Part shown: positions 44,859 through 61,498 of the stretch, in pieces
Layout: each line of letters begins with the position of its first letter
Numbering within the stretch: the first letter of the stretch is position 1
Origin: Juglans regia
Taxonomy: Eukaryota; Streptophyta; Magnoliopsida; Fagales; Juglandaceae
Direction: 5' to 3'
Length of the DNA: 64,000 bases
NCBI RefSeq assembly: GCF_001411555.2
Contig: NC_049910.1
Coordinates: 36,371,250 to 36,435,249, forward strand
Notes under the pieces: model-generated
Database searches by the model: none
What the model saw: the letters and a program-made list of their open reading frames with translations, nothing else
Told to the model about the DNA's origin: nothing
Made by a program: the position numbers and the translations under genes

Positions 44859-46690
44859 CTTTTTTTTTGTTTTTTTTAAGGAGAACTAAGAGTTCGTAAA
44901 TTTTTTAAAACTTCGCTTTTGACAAAAAAAAATCGTGAAAACATAAATCAACAAATGAAACCAACAAATAACAATAAAAGACTCATCCCTTTAAATTAAA
45001 TTCTAATATAAGGAACGCCCAATTTGTCAGTCCTAATCAGACCCCTTGGTAAAGAAAGGACCATAGCCAAAGACTCCCAAGTAACAGAACAATCCTTAAA
45101 CGCTAGCTTTGCCAAGAAATCTGCTGGGCCATTGCCTTGCCTATAAACATGTCGAATGGTGGAGTTGATGTCCTTAAGCAACTCCATGACCTCAATCCAA
45201 TCATCTTCTAGATATCAAATGGGACAATTAGAGGCAAAAATTCAATTGACAACAACCATAGAATCCATCTCTATTTCCACATTATTGAAACCCAATCTGC
45301 TCAAATGTCTAACCCCAAGCAACAGGGACATGAATCCAACATACTTATTGGTACCGAAATCAAGAGGGACGGAAAAAGCTAGTACCAAATTTCCTGATGA
45401 ATCACGTATTAAACCACCAGCACTAGCCTTCTTCAAGCTCTCCCGACTGCTCCCATCTATATTTAATTTCACCCAATTTTTCCTTGGTCGGTCCCAACAC
45501 ACTACCTGAAATGGTTTGCACTTCTTCCACCATTAAGGAATATTTAAATCAGCCAACAAAGTCTCATCGCATCGAGATAAAGACTTTGAAACCTTTAATT
45601 TTTCACTCAGTTTAACTAGCCAAAATTTAATACTTCGCCAAATATCCTCCACTGACTCCCACTTTCCTTCCATTCAAGCTCGACATCGACGGAGCCAAAG
45701 TCTCCAAGTTACAATAGAGGGAAAGAGACCCATAAGTTGACCCATTGACGATGATTTGGAAGCTCTAGCAAACCAAGCAGAGACATTTTTCGTCCATGTG
45801 CTATGTTAATCTCGAAGGAACCCCACTTGCGTGGCACATCTCTTCCAAACAACCCTTGCCACTTCACCCATTACCAAAACATGGTTCATGTCTTTATATT
45901 CACCTTGTGAACAACAATTACATTTGGAAACTAAGGGAATACCAACACTACAAATTTTATCATCAACAGTGAGAGCATTATTACTACTTTTCCACATAAC
46001 AATTGACATGTTTTTTGGGAGACAAGTATGTCATATCCAATCATTCTATCTAACCTTTGGAGCTTTTATCCAAGTAACCTCTCATGCACTATTGGAAGAT
46101 AAATTAAAATCCTCCTTATCCATCCATATTAAGCAGTTTGCCCCATCCCTCTGCCTGCAAAAAGTATGAGAAATTTCATGCGCCTCTTGAACACCCATCA
46201 ACCGAACAAGGAGATCCATATCCCAACTACATGCCCTGCAACAGTCTTTTAATTTTATGTTCGGTAAAATAGTAGGGAATGTAGCTTCAAGAGGCTCATC
46301 ACCTATCCATTTATCCAACCAAAGTGAAACACCCCCTCTCTTTGGTTTCCATCTCAAAAGATCAATGACATCCGGTAGACTTCTCATCACCATCTTCCAA
46401 AATCTAGATCCTTTGTTTGGGTTAACAAAAGAGATGTGACTCTGCTTTATATATTTATGAGTTACAATGTTTGCCTCTCTTTATGTGAAATTGAGACTCC
46501 ATCTTGATCTTTCAAATAACATCCTTCTTGCATCTCAACCAAAACCTCGTAATCTTAGCAAAGTTCTTCACAACTAGCGGCAGCTTTAACAATTGTCTAA
46601 GTATCTCCTTCCAGAACCATATGAGACAGCCCAAGTCTATACATACGATCATAGTTTTTTCGAAAGTAATAATTGAATTCATCATATAAT
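44859..46690 (-). pseudogene. 5'-truncated L1-type LINE (zf-RVT and RNase H domains)
   Basis: Read on the minus strand the frames give, in order: RSLPDVIDLLRWKPKRGGVS LWLDKWIGDEPLE (46393-46082; linker after reverse transcriptase), a zinc-binding zf-RVT segment SIVMWKSSNNALTVDDKICS..KCNCCSQG..MNHVL (46009-45806), an RNase H domain starting WVKLNIDGSSRESLKKASAG (45502-45242) and its end VYRQGNGPADFLAKLAFKDC (45187-44996). In-frame stops split it. A poly(A)-like run (complement of T8-G-T8, about 44861-44878) marks the 3' end. The reverse transcriptase and endonuclease are missing. Confidence 0.85.
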
Positions 46691-47329
46691 TAAAATTTAA
46701 ACATAAAGAAGATAGAATATCACTTTTTCTGATTATAAATTAAGGATTTTTATCCATAATTTTAAATTCTCGAAAATAGCAAATTTGAAAGGAAGCAACA
46801 ACGGTTTATTAGCTAGACATATATTCTATATAATATTATAAAGAGCGCTCGCCAAAGCAGTGGACAGAAGAAGCGTTGAAACTTTAGGCATCGATCGCGG
46901 GAATTACTCCCACTCACAGGCTCCGCTGCGCTGCGCACATGCTCTCCCCGCCGCCCACTTCTCGACAACCGTTCCCTTCTCTTCGTTTCTTTATTTAAAG
47001 TTAAAAACACTTTTTTTTTCCTCTTTGTTGGTGAGGAAATTTGTAAACTTCATCATCATGAATCATGATTCATGAAGTGCTTTCAATTCTTAATAGAAAG
47101 CTGGAGAATTGATTTGGAGCCCAGTGGAGGCAAACATGGATGGTACGGTCCACATGCATGCCAAGTGTGAGGAATGGGTCATATTCCATTAATAATACAC
47201 ACGACCCTCCGCTCTAAAAAAAAATACACACGACACTTCTGCTGTAGAAAAGATATATGATCTGCGAGGGTGCGTAGGATACTAGTGCAATCCATGCAAC
47301 ACAAAAACTAGTGCACTAACTAGGCCTGT
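46691..47329. other. Intergenic stretch with a GC-rich patch
   Basis: About 46850-46990 is GC-richer (GCTCCGCTGCGCTGCGCACA) and may be a fragment of a promoter or of captured sequence. No gene supported. Confidence 0.35.
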
Positions 47330-48560
47330 TCATGTGGGGTCGGATTTTTTTTGGCCCGGTCCGAAATTCGGATAATTAGGTTCTTATTTGGGTTCCAGTT
47401 ATGAGACTTCCTTGATCGATACGGGTATGCTTTTGTTCGATTTTGAAACCTCCTGAAATGGTCTTGCACATGCCTAGCCAATTATAACTGGGGTTTAAAG
47501 TTTGATAGAGTTTTCTGGTGTACAGTCATTTTAAACTGAAGTGCACAGAAGTGCCTGTAGGTTAAATAATGTTGTACAGGCTGGTAGATCTTGATTGATT
47601 ATAATCACAAATCTCATGCGTTAAGTTATATATGTAACATGTGTATCGTTCTTTCCCTTTTGAGTTTTGCTGACCGATTCAGGTTATGGTAGGTGTGTTT
47701 TTAGTTGTTGAAGTCGGTTCCTCTCGTTTTCGCCCCAATATGAAGTTGCTTTAGTTTTCTGAGATGACAGTGAATGAACTTGTTCTTCAAGGTATAAATC
47801 TTTCAACAGGGTACAGCTACCTTTGGGTGCTTAATGGCCAGAACATCTGCCATCTGCCATCTGCCATCTGCATTGAGAAAGAAGAGTGCCAATCTCCAGC
47901 ATCTGCAATAGTTGAGCTGAGTTTCCAGTCGAAAATATATGACCAGTTTTGAAGAGCGTCATTTTAGCAATGAAGCATACCCCTCTACTATCATATTAGC
48001 CAAACCCAGGTTCTTTGCCTCTGACGGTGCCTGAAACCGGACATATTTCTCAATTTACTGTAGGAGATTCGGATATTCAGTTATACCCAAGTCACACTGG
48101 TTTGTAATAGTCCAGGTACTGCCCATGTAAATTAGGGTCATAACTCAGACCTGTACCCGGAAGAATCTGGGTTTTGAAACCAAGAAATCCGGGTACTCAG
48201 ATAAACACAACATATTTTTAGAAAGAGTAATGCTAAAGAAAAGTCATTATAGCAGTGCATATTTTACACTCATTGCGTGATTGTTTCTAGTTGATTGTTT
48301 TCAACACTCACTTAAGGAGATGCGTAATCTAGATGATGATATATCATGTGTGTAAAATGAATGTTCTCAATAATAATTTCTATCTATATTTATTCTTTTA
48401 GAAAAAGTAAGCATGGGTTGCAGGTATCATTTTCACCTCATATGCCCGTACTCGTCTCTGGTTATAAGCGGATGGATAATTCGGTTATCGAACCTAATAA
48501 ACCACCTTTGGAACCTAATTATGGTGATCGGGAAAAAAGTGGTATGTGCTAATTAATTGT
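47330..48560. repeat. Possible transposon-derived region rich in GGTCCGAAATTCGG-type text
   Basis: The left part (GGCCTGTTCATGTGGGGTCG, GGCCCGGTCCGAAATTCGGA) and the right parts (CTGAAACCGGACATATTTCT; GGATAATTCGGTTATCGAAC) look like dispersed ends of a plant element, without a clean terminal repeat. Inside, the heptamer CATCTGC is repeated four times near 47846-47872. No coding supported. Confidence 0.3.
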
Positions 48561-48569
48561 ATTACAATC

Positions 48570-48740
48570 AATTGAATAATATTAGATACAATTTTGGGTG
48601 GTCAAATTTGCATATTTATTTTGAAAAAAATATGATTTTTTATTAAAAAATTAATTTTTATATGGATCTTAGATTATTGACTTTTCTTAATGAAAGTGTA
48701 CGAGACTTACGTATTTTAAGACAGTAAATATCATTTTTTT
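48570..48740 (+). mobile_element. Family B MITE, copy
   Basis: TATTAGATACAATTTTGGGT at the left, AT-rich middle with TTTGAAAAAAATATGATTTT, and GTACGAGACTTACGTATTTT at the right. It is diverged. Confidence 0.5.
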
Positions 48741-49346
48741 TCAATCAATAACTACCCCTTGTTCTTTGATAACTAACACTAAAATTATTTCTCTTATTAT
48801 ATAATTTTCAAGACAAAATTTTACTTTATTAATAAATTTCAAAACATAAAATCTTGCTTTCATGAAACCATCGTCTTATTAGTAAAGCGTGGAATTAAAA
48901 AATAATATATTCAACTAAAATTTTAATTTATTTGAGAATAAAACTATCAAATGAAAATAATATATTTAATATAATTGCTCCCTTTTTATTTAAAATTAAC
49001 TGTATTTAAATTATGGAGTGCTTTTTTATTTTGTCAATTAATATCTTAATTTTACACATTATATAAACAGCTCTTGGTCGTATCTTCACGAAACTTGAAA
49101 AATTTGAACATCAAGTAAAGATACAGACTCGCATTCACAAACTCATATATAGTTGTCAGTTGATAGACAAAAGGCAGACATAAGAGGAATCTTTCACACT
49201 AAACATTATTTTATACTCATCAACACTCAACAGCATCCACTCGGGTTTTTCTACTTTGCAACAGTATCCACTCTGTTATTTTTAATTCGTAGGCATTGGC
49301 AAAGCAAGAAGACCACTCCACAACTAAAAAGATCACTTTTCATACT
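48741..49346. other. GSNOR 3' flank, AT-rich
   Basis: Downstream of the GSNOR stop codon (minus strand). It includes the presumed 3' UTR and AT-rich DNA; nothing else was recognised. Confidence 0.4.
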
Positions 49347-52788
<3,442 letters not shown>

Positions 52789-52900
52789 GGCCGAAAGCAA
52801 GAGCAGAAACTAGAGAGAGAGAGAGAGAGAGGGAGGGAGACAGAGTGAGACAGGGGAACGTTGATTTGAAGTGAGGTGAGCGACAAAGACGAAATACAGC

Positions 52901-52908
52901 TATATATG
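52901..52908 (-). promoter_or_regulatory. TATA box of the GSNOR gene
   Basis: TATATATG on the plus strand (CATATATA on the coding strand) lies about 113-120 bp upstream of the start codon. A (GA)n tract at about 52812-52830 sits between them in the presumed 5' UTR. Confidence 0.5.
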
Positions 52909-54359
52909 TACGTGCGTGGGGTCAGTTAGAACTGACCCGAAAAGTGAAATGAGTCGGGCTCGGTTCAGAGCAGTCCGGAAGCTCGATATATTTTTCGGCC
53001 CTTATAGGCTTTCTTTCGGCCCAAATCGATCTTATTGCAGGCTGAGCTTCCATTATATGTAGGTTTTATTCCAATATCTATGCATGTGGAGGTGAGGGGA
53101 TCAGTACGTACGTACGTACTAAGCTGGCCTATTGAGAAACAAAGCAATGACTATTTTGCTTAGCATTTGGGGCCCAACGCAAAGCATGCACCATTTCACA
53201 ACCATCATTTTTTTTTTAATTTTCAGTTTTGGTTATGTAACAATGGTTGACTGTGTTTCAACAGTTTTGATTATATAACTTATGTTTTAGTTTGTATTAA
53301 ATAAGCATTGAACGATTTAGTTTGTTTATAAGTTTTGGCTTGAAAGTTGTAGCAAATCAATAGTGAATAATTTAGTTTTTCAATTTTGATTAGCTTTTTA
53401 GTAAAATTGAAATAAATAGTAGCGAATGATTTAGTTTAAGTTTTTAATTTTTGAAAAAATTGAAATTTGAAAATCCGTAATTTTTTTATTTTTTTTAAAT
53501 GGACCTAATATGAAGCTAAAAAAAAGATATAAAAAGTAACTCAAATCTGACTCCATTCTGACAAATTAGAGTAGTCAAATTTAAGAGATTCTAACTCTGA
53601 CTTGGTCGGTGCTCAACGTTAGCCACAAATAATTTGAAATGAGACTTTAGACGCATTGGGTGTGGCATGATGTGTGGCGGTTGAATTGGGTAGATCTAAA
53701 TTTCAATTTTTTTTTAAAAGAAAATCAACAAAAACGAGGAAAATAATATTAAAAAAATAATTAGGTGATAAATGAGGATAAAATGGCCAAAGAGAGCATG
53801 CATGAGGATGGTTAAGCAACTTTGTTTTGTCAAACAGAATATAATGTAGTCATATGATCCCCCTTTGATCAAACAGAAACAGGTCTATCGAGTCAAAAAA
53901 AAACAAAAAACTGAGACGGTTCTATGTAATTTATTACCAATGATACAGTGCCAGGTGTCTCATGTCAGATAAAATATCCTCCGGTCAATTGTTTGACCAG
54001 GGACCAAGCCCGGCCGCTAATTTACTTATATCCCCTTCACCTATTAAAATATTCTCACTGTTTATAATAAGGTTGTTTTGCAATATCTGCATGCTGTTTC
54101 TGAAGAAACTATTTGTACAGGATCAGTGAGAATTGACCATTTAAATTAGTTGAGGTATTAATATAACATCATCATCTAATTAAATGCAAGTGGTGATATT
54201 ATTAATATATATATAATATAATATATATTCTTAATACCTAAATTAATCAAACAGATAATATACAAGGTGGATCGAGAAATGCAATGCAAAATGCAGAGAT
54301 TCGACTTATATACAATCTTATAACTTTGGTTAGTGCAAGGAGTTATATTAATAACGGCA
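52909..54359. other. Intergenic stretch
   Basis: GSNOR promoter sequence followed by AT-rich DNA. (GTAC)n near 53105-53118 is the only simple repeat of note. No gene supported. Confidence 0.4.
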
Positions 54360-54535
54360 AGATAAATGATATTTGTAGTCATAGAGTACGTAAATACTGT
54401 ATACTCTTTTCGAAAAAAAAATAAATAAATATGAAACTCACATAAAAATATTAAATTTTAAATGGTAGACTTCACTTTTTTTTAAAAGAAATGCACGACA
54501 CTTGCACAATTCACGACTTTATCTAACATTACTCT
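54360..54535 (+). mobile_element. Family B MITE, copy
   Basis: AGATAAATGATATTTGTAGT, AGTACGTAAATACTGTATAC at the left; GAAATGCACGACACTTGCAC, CACGACTTTATCTAACATTA at the right. Confidence 0.75.
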
Positions 54536-54949
54536 AAATGCAAAATATGCAAGTCAATTAGTTGACATTTATTTTTTTTAACAACATTTTCAATGAGCAC
54601 ATTTTGTCTCCACTAGTGGATCATGATTTTAAAAAAAAGGAAAGAAAGATCAGTCCACTAAATATTGATGATCATCATATATAGCTAGGCACTAGTACTC
54701 CAATTGTTTAGCCAATTTTTACATTTTGTTTATTTATTTATTTTTAAGGGAGCCTAGTTTTAAGGGATTAGGAATTATATATATGCGTGTCTATATACTT
54801 GTACGCGGATCAATACACAAGTACTTCAAATTAAGAGTATGTGCAACTCTGAAAAGCACAAACAAAAATTGCATCATTACATATAATATGCAGAACATGA
54901 TTAATTATAAGTTAAGTATAGTTTAATCTTGGATAAAGCATTATAATTA

Positions 54950-56098
54950 TTAGGGGTGCTACCCATGGCCTATTGGGCCCAAAAATTATTTCTAAGTCTA
55001 AAAATATTTTTTTTAATCTAAATTATCACATAATTTAAATTGTAAATTAAAAATTTTAAATATAACCATAATTTTAAAACTACTTTGTTAGAGTTGTATT
55101 CCCTTCATTGCATTGGCCTTTTAAGCTAATTTTTATATGAAGCTGTACATGAACCGTCTGCGGGAGTTAGGAACCGGCCGAAATCGGTGGAGAGCCGATT
55201 GGCCGGCAACAGGAAATATAAGAAACCGACGTCGATTAGTTCGGTCTTAGTCTGAACCAGGTTCACAAACCACAGAATCGGCCGATATAATATATATATT
55301 TTATATATCACAAGAAAACATTGTTGTTTCACTTAAGTGATTCAAATGGCATTATTTTACACGAAAGGTATAGAAAAACATATATAAGTGAAACGATGTC
55401 GTTTGCGTCGTTTAGCTCTAGTGTTTAATAACCCCTCCCCTCTCCTCACTATTCTTCATTCTGATGGATCTCTTTCTTTCTTTTCTCTCCCCTCTCAGCC
55501 TGCAGCCCTCCCCTCCCCTCCTCCTTCACGCCGCTTGGAGCTTGGCCTAACCCTCATCTCTCAGAGATCTCTCATTAGACTCATACTCGGCCTATCCCTC
55601 ACTGTCTCACCTCTTTGAGATCTCTCCTCTCTGAAACATCTCTCTGACGTCAAGTTCTCTGTCATTCAGCTTCATGATGAGCTCTCTCTATGTCCTCTCA
55701 TCTCTCTCATTCACCTCTCCTCCTAAGTTTTTGTTATGAATTTGTGATTTTGTTGTGAATCTTGGTTGATTTAGTTTGAATTTGTGATGTGAATTTGGGG
55801 ATGGGTTAGCAACCGACGAACCGACCGTGAAACCTATCGGTACCGACTGTAAGAAACTACCGGTTCTCTCTATCCCTGCCGGCTGGTTTCGGTTGGCACC
55901 ACCCCCTTAAAAACTATTGGTGCAATTTCAGTTTTGGACCGAAACCACACCGATAGTGTCAGTTTTCAAACATACTTTATATAAGAGACCAAGACAATAT
56001 AATAATTTTACTTAACTAATGTGGGTTCCTGCTGGGTTAGCCCTCCCCTGCCCCACCATGCGGGGGTCGGGTGCAGGCCCCTGTTGCCCATCCCTAAT
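54950..56098. mobile_element. Copy of the GC-ended element, interrupted by another insertion
   Basis: The left end TTAGGGGTGCTACCCATGGC and the following AT-rich block match the element at 44247. The right end CCACCATGCGGGGGTCGGGT, CCCTGTTGCCCATCCCTAAT matches its right end. In between, about 55140-55975 is extra DNA with GAACCGGCCGAAATCGGTGG at the left and TACCGGTTCTCTCTATCCCT, GGACCGAAACCACACCGATA at the right. This looks like a second element with ACCGG/CCGAAACC-type ends. Its middle is CT-rich and UTR-like. Confidence 0.5.
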
Positions 56099-57750
56099 AA
56101 TTCTAGACTAATTTTTTGATGTAGGGGAATCCAGGTTTGACAATGCTGAGTTGGCGGATTCTACGTTGATAGTACTAGACTACCTAGAGAAGGCAGATTA
56201 GAGCAAATATGCAGGAAAATATGAAGATTATTCAGATTGTGGCAATATTGCACACATGTTAATATTTTGGCTATAACTTTAACTACACGAGTATCAAAAT
56301 CGTACATATGACCTCAATTTAAAAAAGTCTTTTCGGCATGCACTTCATGGTCATTATGTTATGCTTGATGGTCCCTGTTTCGAACTTGAGATCAGCCATT
56401 TTCCCCTATGAATCGTCGCTTTAAGTTATTGTTTCCTTTTATGGTAATGTTTTATTGTCATTTTAGAGATTATTATTATTCTGATTTGGGCCAAACTTTT
56501 GGCAACATGCTTATTTTATTTCGTATTTAATTTTTTATGCAATAATTGAGATTTTGCTTTTATGGGCAAAGTTATCAAAATCTCGGATTTCTTTTGCTAT
56601 TTAAGCTCGACATATGGGTTTCAGAATCAAATTTAAAATTTTATGAATAAACTCTATTCTCAGAATTTTCTCCCTATTTTGTATCATTTCTCAATATTCT
56701 CAATCGCTAGTTTTTGTTGGTTAACTAGCCACCAGAATAATTCTTATTTTGCCTGGTACTACTTTCACTATTAATTGCCTAGTAATTCATATATCTAGCT
56801 TAGTAATTCATATATCTAACTTATTGCATGATCGGTCATATAGGATGAAAAGTATTGAAAAACAAAGTTGTGCACATATGTATTATTCTTAAGATTTGGA
56901 AAAAAACTAAAATTATAACTAACTATTATATATTATTATTATTATTATTATTGGATATTCTAGATACTTACAAATAAGAGAAATGCATTAGCCATAAAAA
57001 GATTTCAAAAAATTAAACTTCAAATTCACAAATTGAAGTGGCCTTATCATGTGATATGTATATTATATTATGATTTGTTTTACAATAAAATTAATTTTAT
57101 AATCTGATGTACCACGTAATTAAAATCATATCAATTTATGAGTTTACTTTAATGATATCTTTTTATTATTGTTATAGCAGTACTCTAAAAATAATAATAT
57201 TTCGTGTATATATCAGTCATAAACTCGATAAGCTATGTAAATTTTTAGCTTGCTACCTTCAAAACAAGATGTATATATAAGAAAAGAGTGGATAAAATTA
57301 ATTTATATGATTATAAGAAACGAAAAGATGTCTGAATTATAATCGAGAAACTACACTTTAAACTACTTCATGTGATTTACCTCGTAGAGTTCGAATTATT
57401 AACCAAAAAACAAAAGGCACACTTTATGATCCTAATTATAATTACACTATGAATTTCATGCTTGATTCGAATAGTGTAGTAATAAGAATGATTTTTTTTT
57501 CTATTTTCTTTCAAATTATAATGTGGTTTACTTGGAAACTTTGCAATAATTTAAGGGTGAAAAATATATTTAAAGATATGTCAAATAGGAATGGACGGAG
57601 CAGATGAAATTTGAAGCAACCCTAATTAATTAGAGATATGGTTTATGGTTTGGGAAAGTGACAGGCAGGCCAGTGTGTGATGTGATAAGTCAATGTTTAA
57701 TAATGAGGTTGGCGCAATGCATGCCATCCACTTTCATCAAACCCTTTAAT
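56099..57750. other. AT-rich intergenic stretch upstream of the cupin gene
   Basis: No gene supported. (ATT)n occurs near 56932-56953. The last 200 bp form the cupin promoter. Confidence 0.4.
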
Positions 57751-57754
57751 TTCC

Positions 57755-57762
57755 TATAAATA
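57755..57762 (+). promoter_or_regulatory. TATA box of the cupin gene
   Basis: TATAAATA, a canonical plant TATA box, is followed about 30 bp later by a CT-repeat leader (about 57791-57812) and by the start codon at 57964. Confidence 0.7.
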
Positions 57763-57963
57763 TATGTATTAGGATTTCTTATCTCTCCACTCTCTCTCTC
57801 TCTCTCTCTCTACTTCCACAATACAGATAACCAAACTCAAGAAGGAACAGCAAAACCTTGCCCCAAAAAAAACAAGCTATATAGGAACTGAAAAAGACAA
57901 CTTCCCTTCTTTATCTTCTTCTTCTTCGTCACTAGTACTCCTATTTCAAACGTTTCTTCCTCA

Positions 57964-58075
57964 ATGGCTGCAGAGTCCAACCCAAGCTCCTCACACAACC
58001 TGAGAATCACGGTTGAAAGAAACCCATCTGAGTCGCGGCTAACCGAGTTGAACATCAAGTGCTGGCCCAAGTAAG

Positions 58076-58111
<36 letters not shown>

Positions 58112-58402
58112 TCAGGTTTTTCTGTATACATGTATTTATTTTTTGTGTGGGTGCATATGTGTAAAAATAGATGGGGTTGCTCGCCAGGAAAGTACCAGCT
58201 CAAGTTTGATGCAGAGGAAACATGCTATTTGGTGAGAGGGAAGGTGAAGGCATACCCAAAAGGCTCATCATCTGAGTTTGTAGAGTTTGGTGCCGGAGAC
58301 CTTGTGACCATCCCAAAGGGACTTAGTTGCACTTGGGACGTCTCTGTTGCTGTGGACAAACACTACAAATTCGAATCAAATTCTTCATCAATATCATCTT
58401 GA
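57964..58402 (+). CDS. Small single-domain cupin (Cupin_3 / DUF861)
   Basis: Exons 57964-58070 and 58171-58402 (339 nt, 112 aa); GT-AG intron in phase 2. Plant Cupin_3 proteins are short single beta-barrels of the RmlC-like superfamily, mostly without an assigned reaction. Residues 1-36 precede the barrel (LRITVERNPSESRLTELNIK). The barrel then reads WGCSPGKYQLKFDAEETCYL, VRGKVKAYPKG, FGAGDLVTIPKGLSCTWDVS and ends VDKHYKFESNSS. The histidines of the classic metal-binding cupin motif 1 are absent and Glu residues stand in that region, as in other members I recall. There is no signal or transit peptide, so it is probably cytosolic. The start is the first ATG (TCAATGGC) after a CT-repeat leader and a canonical TATA box. 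A (CT)n tract also opens the intron (about 58076-58108). Confidence 0.9.
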
Positions 58403-59195
58403 ACTTCTTCTGAATAAGTACTACTCCGATAATTATTATTATTTACCTTCTCATCTATTCATCAACATATTATTCTTTGAAAAGAAAAAAAAAAACAGTT
58501 TATGTTTATGTCTTTCTGTCTGTTTTTTAGATCTTATTTTTTTTTTCCCCTTCTGTGTAGTGATATGTCTTTAGTCAAAGTTATGTGAACACATGCAATT
58601 AGTCAATACATCATGTCCACATTCATACTAATCTACTTTACGTGTTTAAATAAAGCATTTAATGTTCCCTTGACTGGTCAACGCAGCTGAACAAATTAAA
58701 GAGTACCTTCATTTGTAGGGAATGATTTAGACACCTCTTTGTTGTTTTTATCGGAGCGCGCAAGCGTTTTAACTTCTCTAAACCCCGTTTGGTTAAAAAG
58801 AAAAAAAAAAAAAAAAGAATTAAGCTTCGACAACCTTACCTTCAAGGCTTACAGCATTTTTTTTTCCGGCATGCAAAATCATTAATTATATATATATTGC
58901 TTGTGTGTTAATTTGGTAATTAATGACGTCCGTTCCATGATGATTTCCATATTTGAATCCTTGCAGATTCATTTCACTTACATTTAAGGTTGCTTTTCTC
59001 AGATTTTATGACATCATGTATTTTTAACCAAAAAAAAGAAAACACAGCTTCTGCAGTGATCTGCATATATAAAGTTCTCTTCACAGGATCAGCTCTATCA
59101 AAGCTGCATAATTTCTGAGCTTTTTATTGATCCCAACATGACAAGGGATCATAATTCTCATGTTTTCAATATATCTGTTTTTAGATGATCAGGTA

Positions 59196-59228
<33 letters not shown>

Positions 59229-61049
59229 TTCTCATGTTTTCATGTTTTTAATATATATATATATATTTTTTTTTCTGAAAGGTCTCAAGTTCTCAATAGA
59301 TGAATCTTAAATTGTAGCTAGGGTTAGCATAATTAGGTCACCAATATGGTACCTAGATCAAAAGATTGATAAATAATTAATATATCGATACATATATATA
59401 TATAAACACAAACATGCAATATTAATGTGATTACGGGTACCAAACAACATATATATAACGTCAAAACGTACGTAGGGTGTGGAATGGCTGTGGATCAAAA
59501 CTGTGGAAATGTCGATGGAAAAAAGTAATATTAATATAGCATGATCATGTGGTGGCTTAGAGATCGATGATCAGGGTTTTCTCGATTTGTTAATAAAGCT
59601 GGTTTGTACAGATATGAGATCAATCCTTAGTTCGTACGTAATTTTCGATCGATGTGAATTTTGAGGCTGTCGAGGGTCCCGATTATATTTGTTTTTGTAT
59701 GAGTAGCTGGATGGATGGATGGATGGATGTCTGTTCTGTAATCATGTGATGCGGTTGGAGTGGATGGCTCAGTATATAATGCATGCTGACGTTCATCCGA
59801 TTGAGTTTGGTTTGTCTCCAAACGTACGCGTCCTTTTTAATTATAATGATTTCTGGCCGTTCTGATCTTCTTCTTCTTCTTCAAACCTTATTCAACTGAA
59901 TTAGCCAAGGCAGAAAATAAATGCTAATCCTAAGAGCGTTTATTTCACGCGCCACCCTCAGGCCTGCAGTACTCCTCCAATAACTTCTGATATCAGTGAT
60001 CTTATAATTATATGCTGATCTTTGGAAAGTAATTATATAATAATCAGTAATAAACATGGATCAGGATATTTAACTAAGTTTTTTTCAATTTGAATTAAGT
60101 TTTTTATTTTTTATTTTTAAGAGGAGTGAAAAATATTTAATACATGACAGAGAGTAGGTGCAAATATTCAATGAAAAGAACAGCACGTACTCTAGCCGCC
60201 CTACTTTATTTCTGGTTCATCAAACACAGAGACCTGAATAAATTGGGAAATGGATCTGCACCCTTTCCTGCTTATTAGTTTTACATCTATCATACTACTG
60301 TTTTTTCTCAGAATAGAACATGGAAATGGGGCCATGCATATATATATATATATATCTATATATCTATACTATAAGCAAAATGAGTAATAATTATGACAGA
60401 TTATTTGTGACGAAAATAATTATTTACGATAAAAATAAAAATAAAAAATATATAATCACTTTTATAAAAAATAACTGTCTACAAATAAAAAGTTTTCTTC
60501 TAATGATATATACAAGTAGAACTGATGAAAGAGAACCAAGTACAGATCACATATACGTAAACTTGAGTACTCATGGTGTTGATATGATCATGTCCACCTA
60601 ATTAAGATCAACATGATCATGATACTAAGCAGCTGAGATAATAGAGATATTAATGAGTTTCGTGATATATACATGATATACGTACATATATATATATATA
60701 TGTGTGTGTGTATATATGGTGTGTCCATTAATATAAATTAGATGGTGCTGTTTTCTAGTTCATAGTGTTTTATCCCATGAATGCATGGACATCGAATGTT
60801 TCAATATTTCTTAAGTAGACGTACGATGATCGATTAATTGTTACCAACAAAAGCGTTTTGCAGGCGGCGGCGATCGATCGAGGAACTGTTTTATATTATA
60901 TGATCATAATTCCAAGGAGCTAGCTGATCATATTGGTCATCTTATTATCTCAGATAATATTGGTGAAACTAGCATATACATTATACTACATATATTACAC
61001 ATATGCACGTGAGGAAGGCCGTTTGCTAGCTGTCTCGTTGTGTTTAGTT
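58403..61049. other. Gene-poor stretch with microsatellites
   Basis: Cupin 3' flank, then AT-rich DNA. Simple repeats: (TA)n at 59199-59226, (GGAT)n at 59708-59730, and TA/GT runs near 60340-60360 and 60687-60720. No exon with a supported family was seen. Confidence 0.45.
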
Positions 61050-61270
61050 ATTAAACTATTCATCTCAACTCATCTCAAACTAATTATTGATGGGGTTACT
61101 ATTTTTTTAATTTATTATAAAAAAATTAAATTCATCTCAACTTATTTAATATATTTTAATCTACAAAGTTAAATCAATCTCAACCTAAAAAAATTAAATC
61201 CATCTGGTCTATGCAACTTACAAAATATTATTATTCACAAGTCAATTCAAACCAATTCAACATTTAAACG
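61050..61270 (-). repeat. Diverged family A-like repeat
   Basis: TTCATCTCAACTCATCTCAA at the left, AATTCATCTCAACTTATTTA in the middle and CAATTCAAACCAATTCAACA at the right. The core blocks of the family are poorly conserved. Confidence 0.4.
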
Positions 61271-61321
61271 TATATAGCTTAGTGTCTTGTACGTACTAAT
61301 GCAATAAAAAAGTAGTTTGGA

Positions 61322-61498
61322 AAGATAAATGATACTTGCAGTCGTGAGTGTGCAAGCACCGTGCAGTCACTTTGAAAAAAATAAATAAATATAAGACCCA
61401 CATGAAAAGAAATTAATTTTTTATGAGTGTACCTCATTCTTTTTCAAAATGATTACACAGTATTTACAGATTTCACGACTATATGTAACATTACTCAT
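61322..61498 (+). mobile_element. Family B MITE, copy
   Basis: AGATAAATGATACTTGCAGT, CGTGAGTGTGCAAGCACCGT, GCAGTCACTTTGAAAAAAAT at the left; CTCATTCTTTTTCAAAATGA, CACGACTATATGTAACATTA at the right. Confidence 0.8.

Noticed and set aside
55388..55618. 76-aa ORF in the nested element
   Set aside because: Composition follows CT-rich UTR-like DNA (Ser/Leu/Pro). There is no splice context and no domain.
57791..58108. Functional meaning of the two CT tracts around the cupin first exon
   Set aside because: CT tracts are common in plant leaders and introns; other genes here also have GA/CT runs, so no special role was claimed.
59199..59226. Possible origin or regulatory site in TA repeats
   Set aside because: Plain dinucleotide microsatellites; nothing beyond slippage is needed to explain them.
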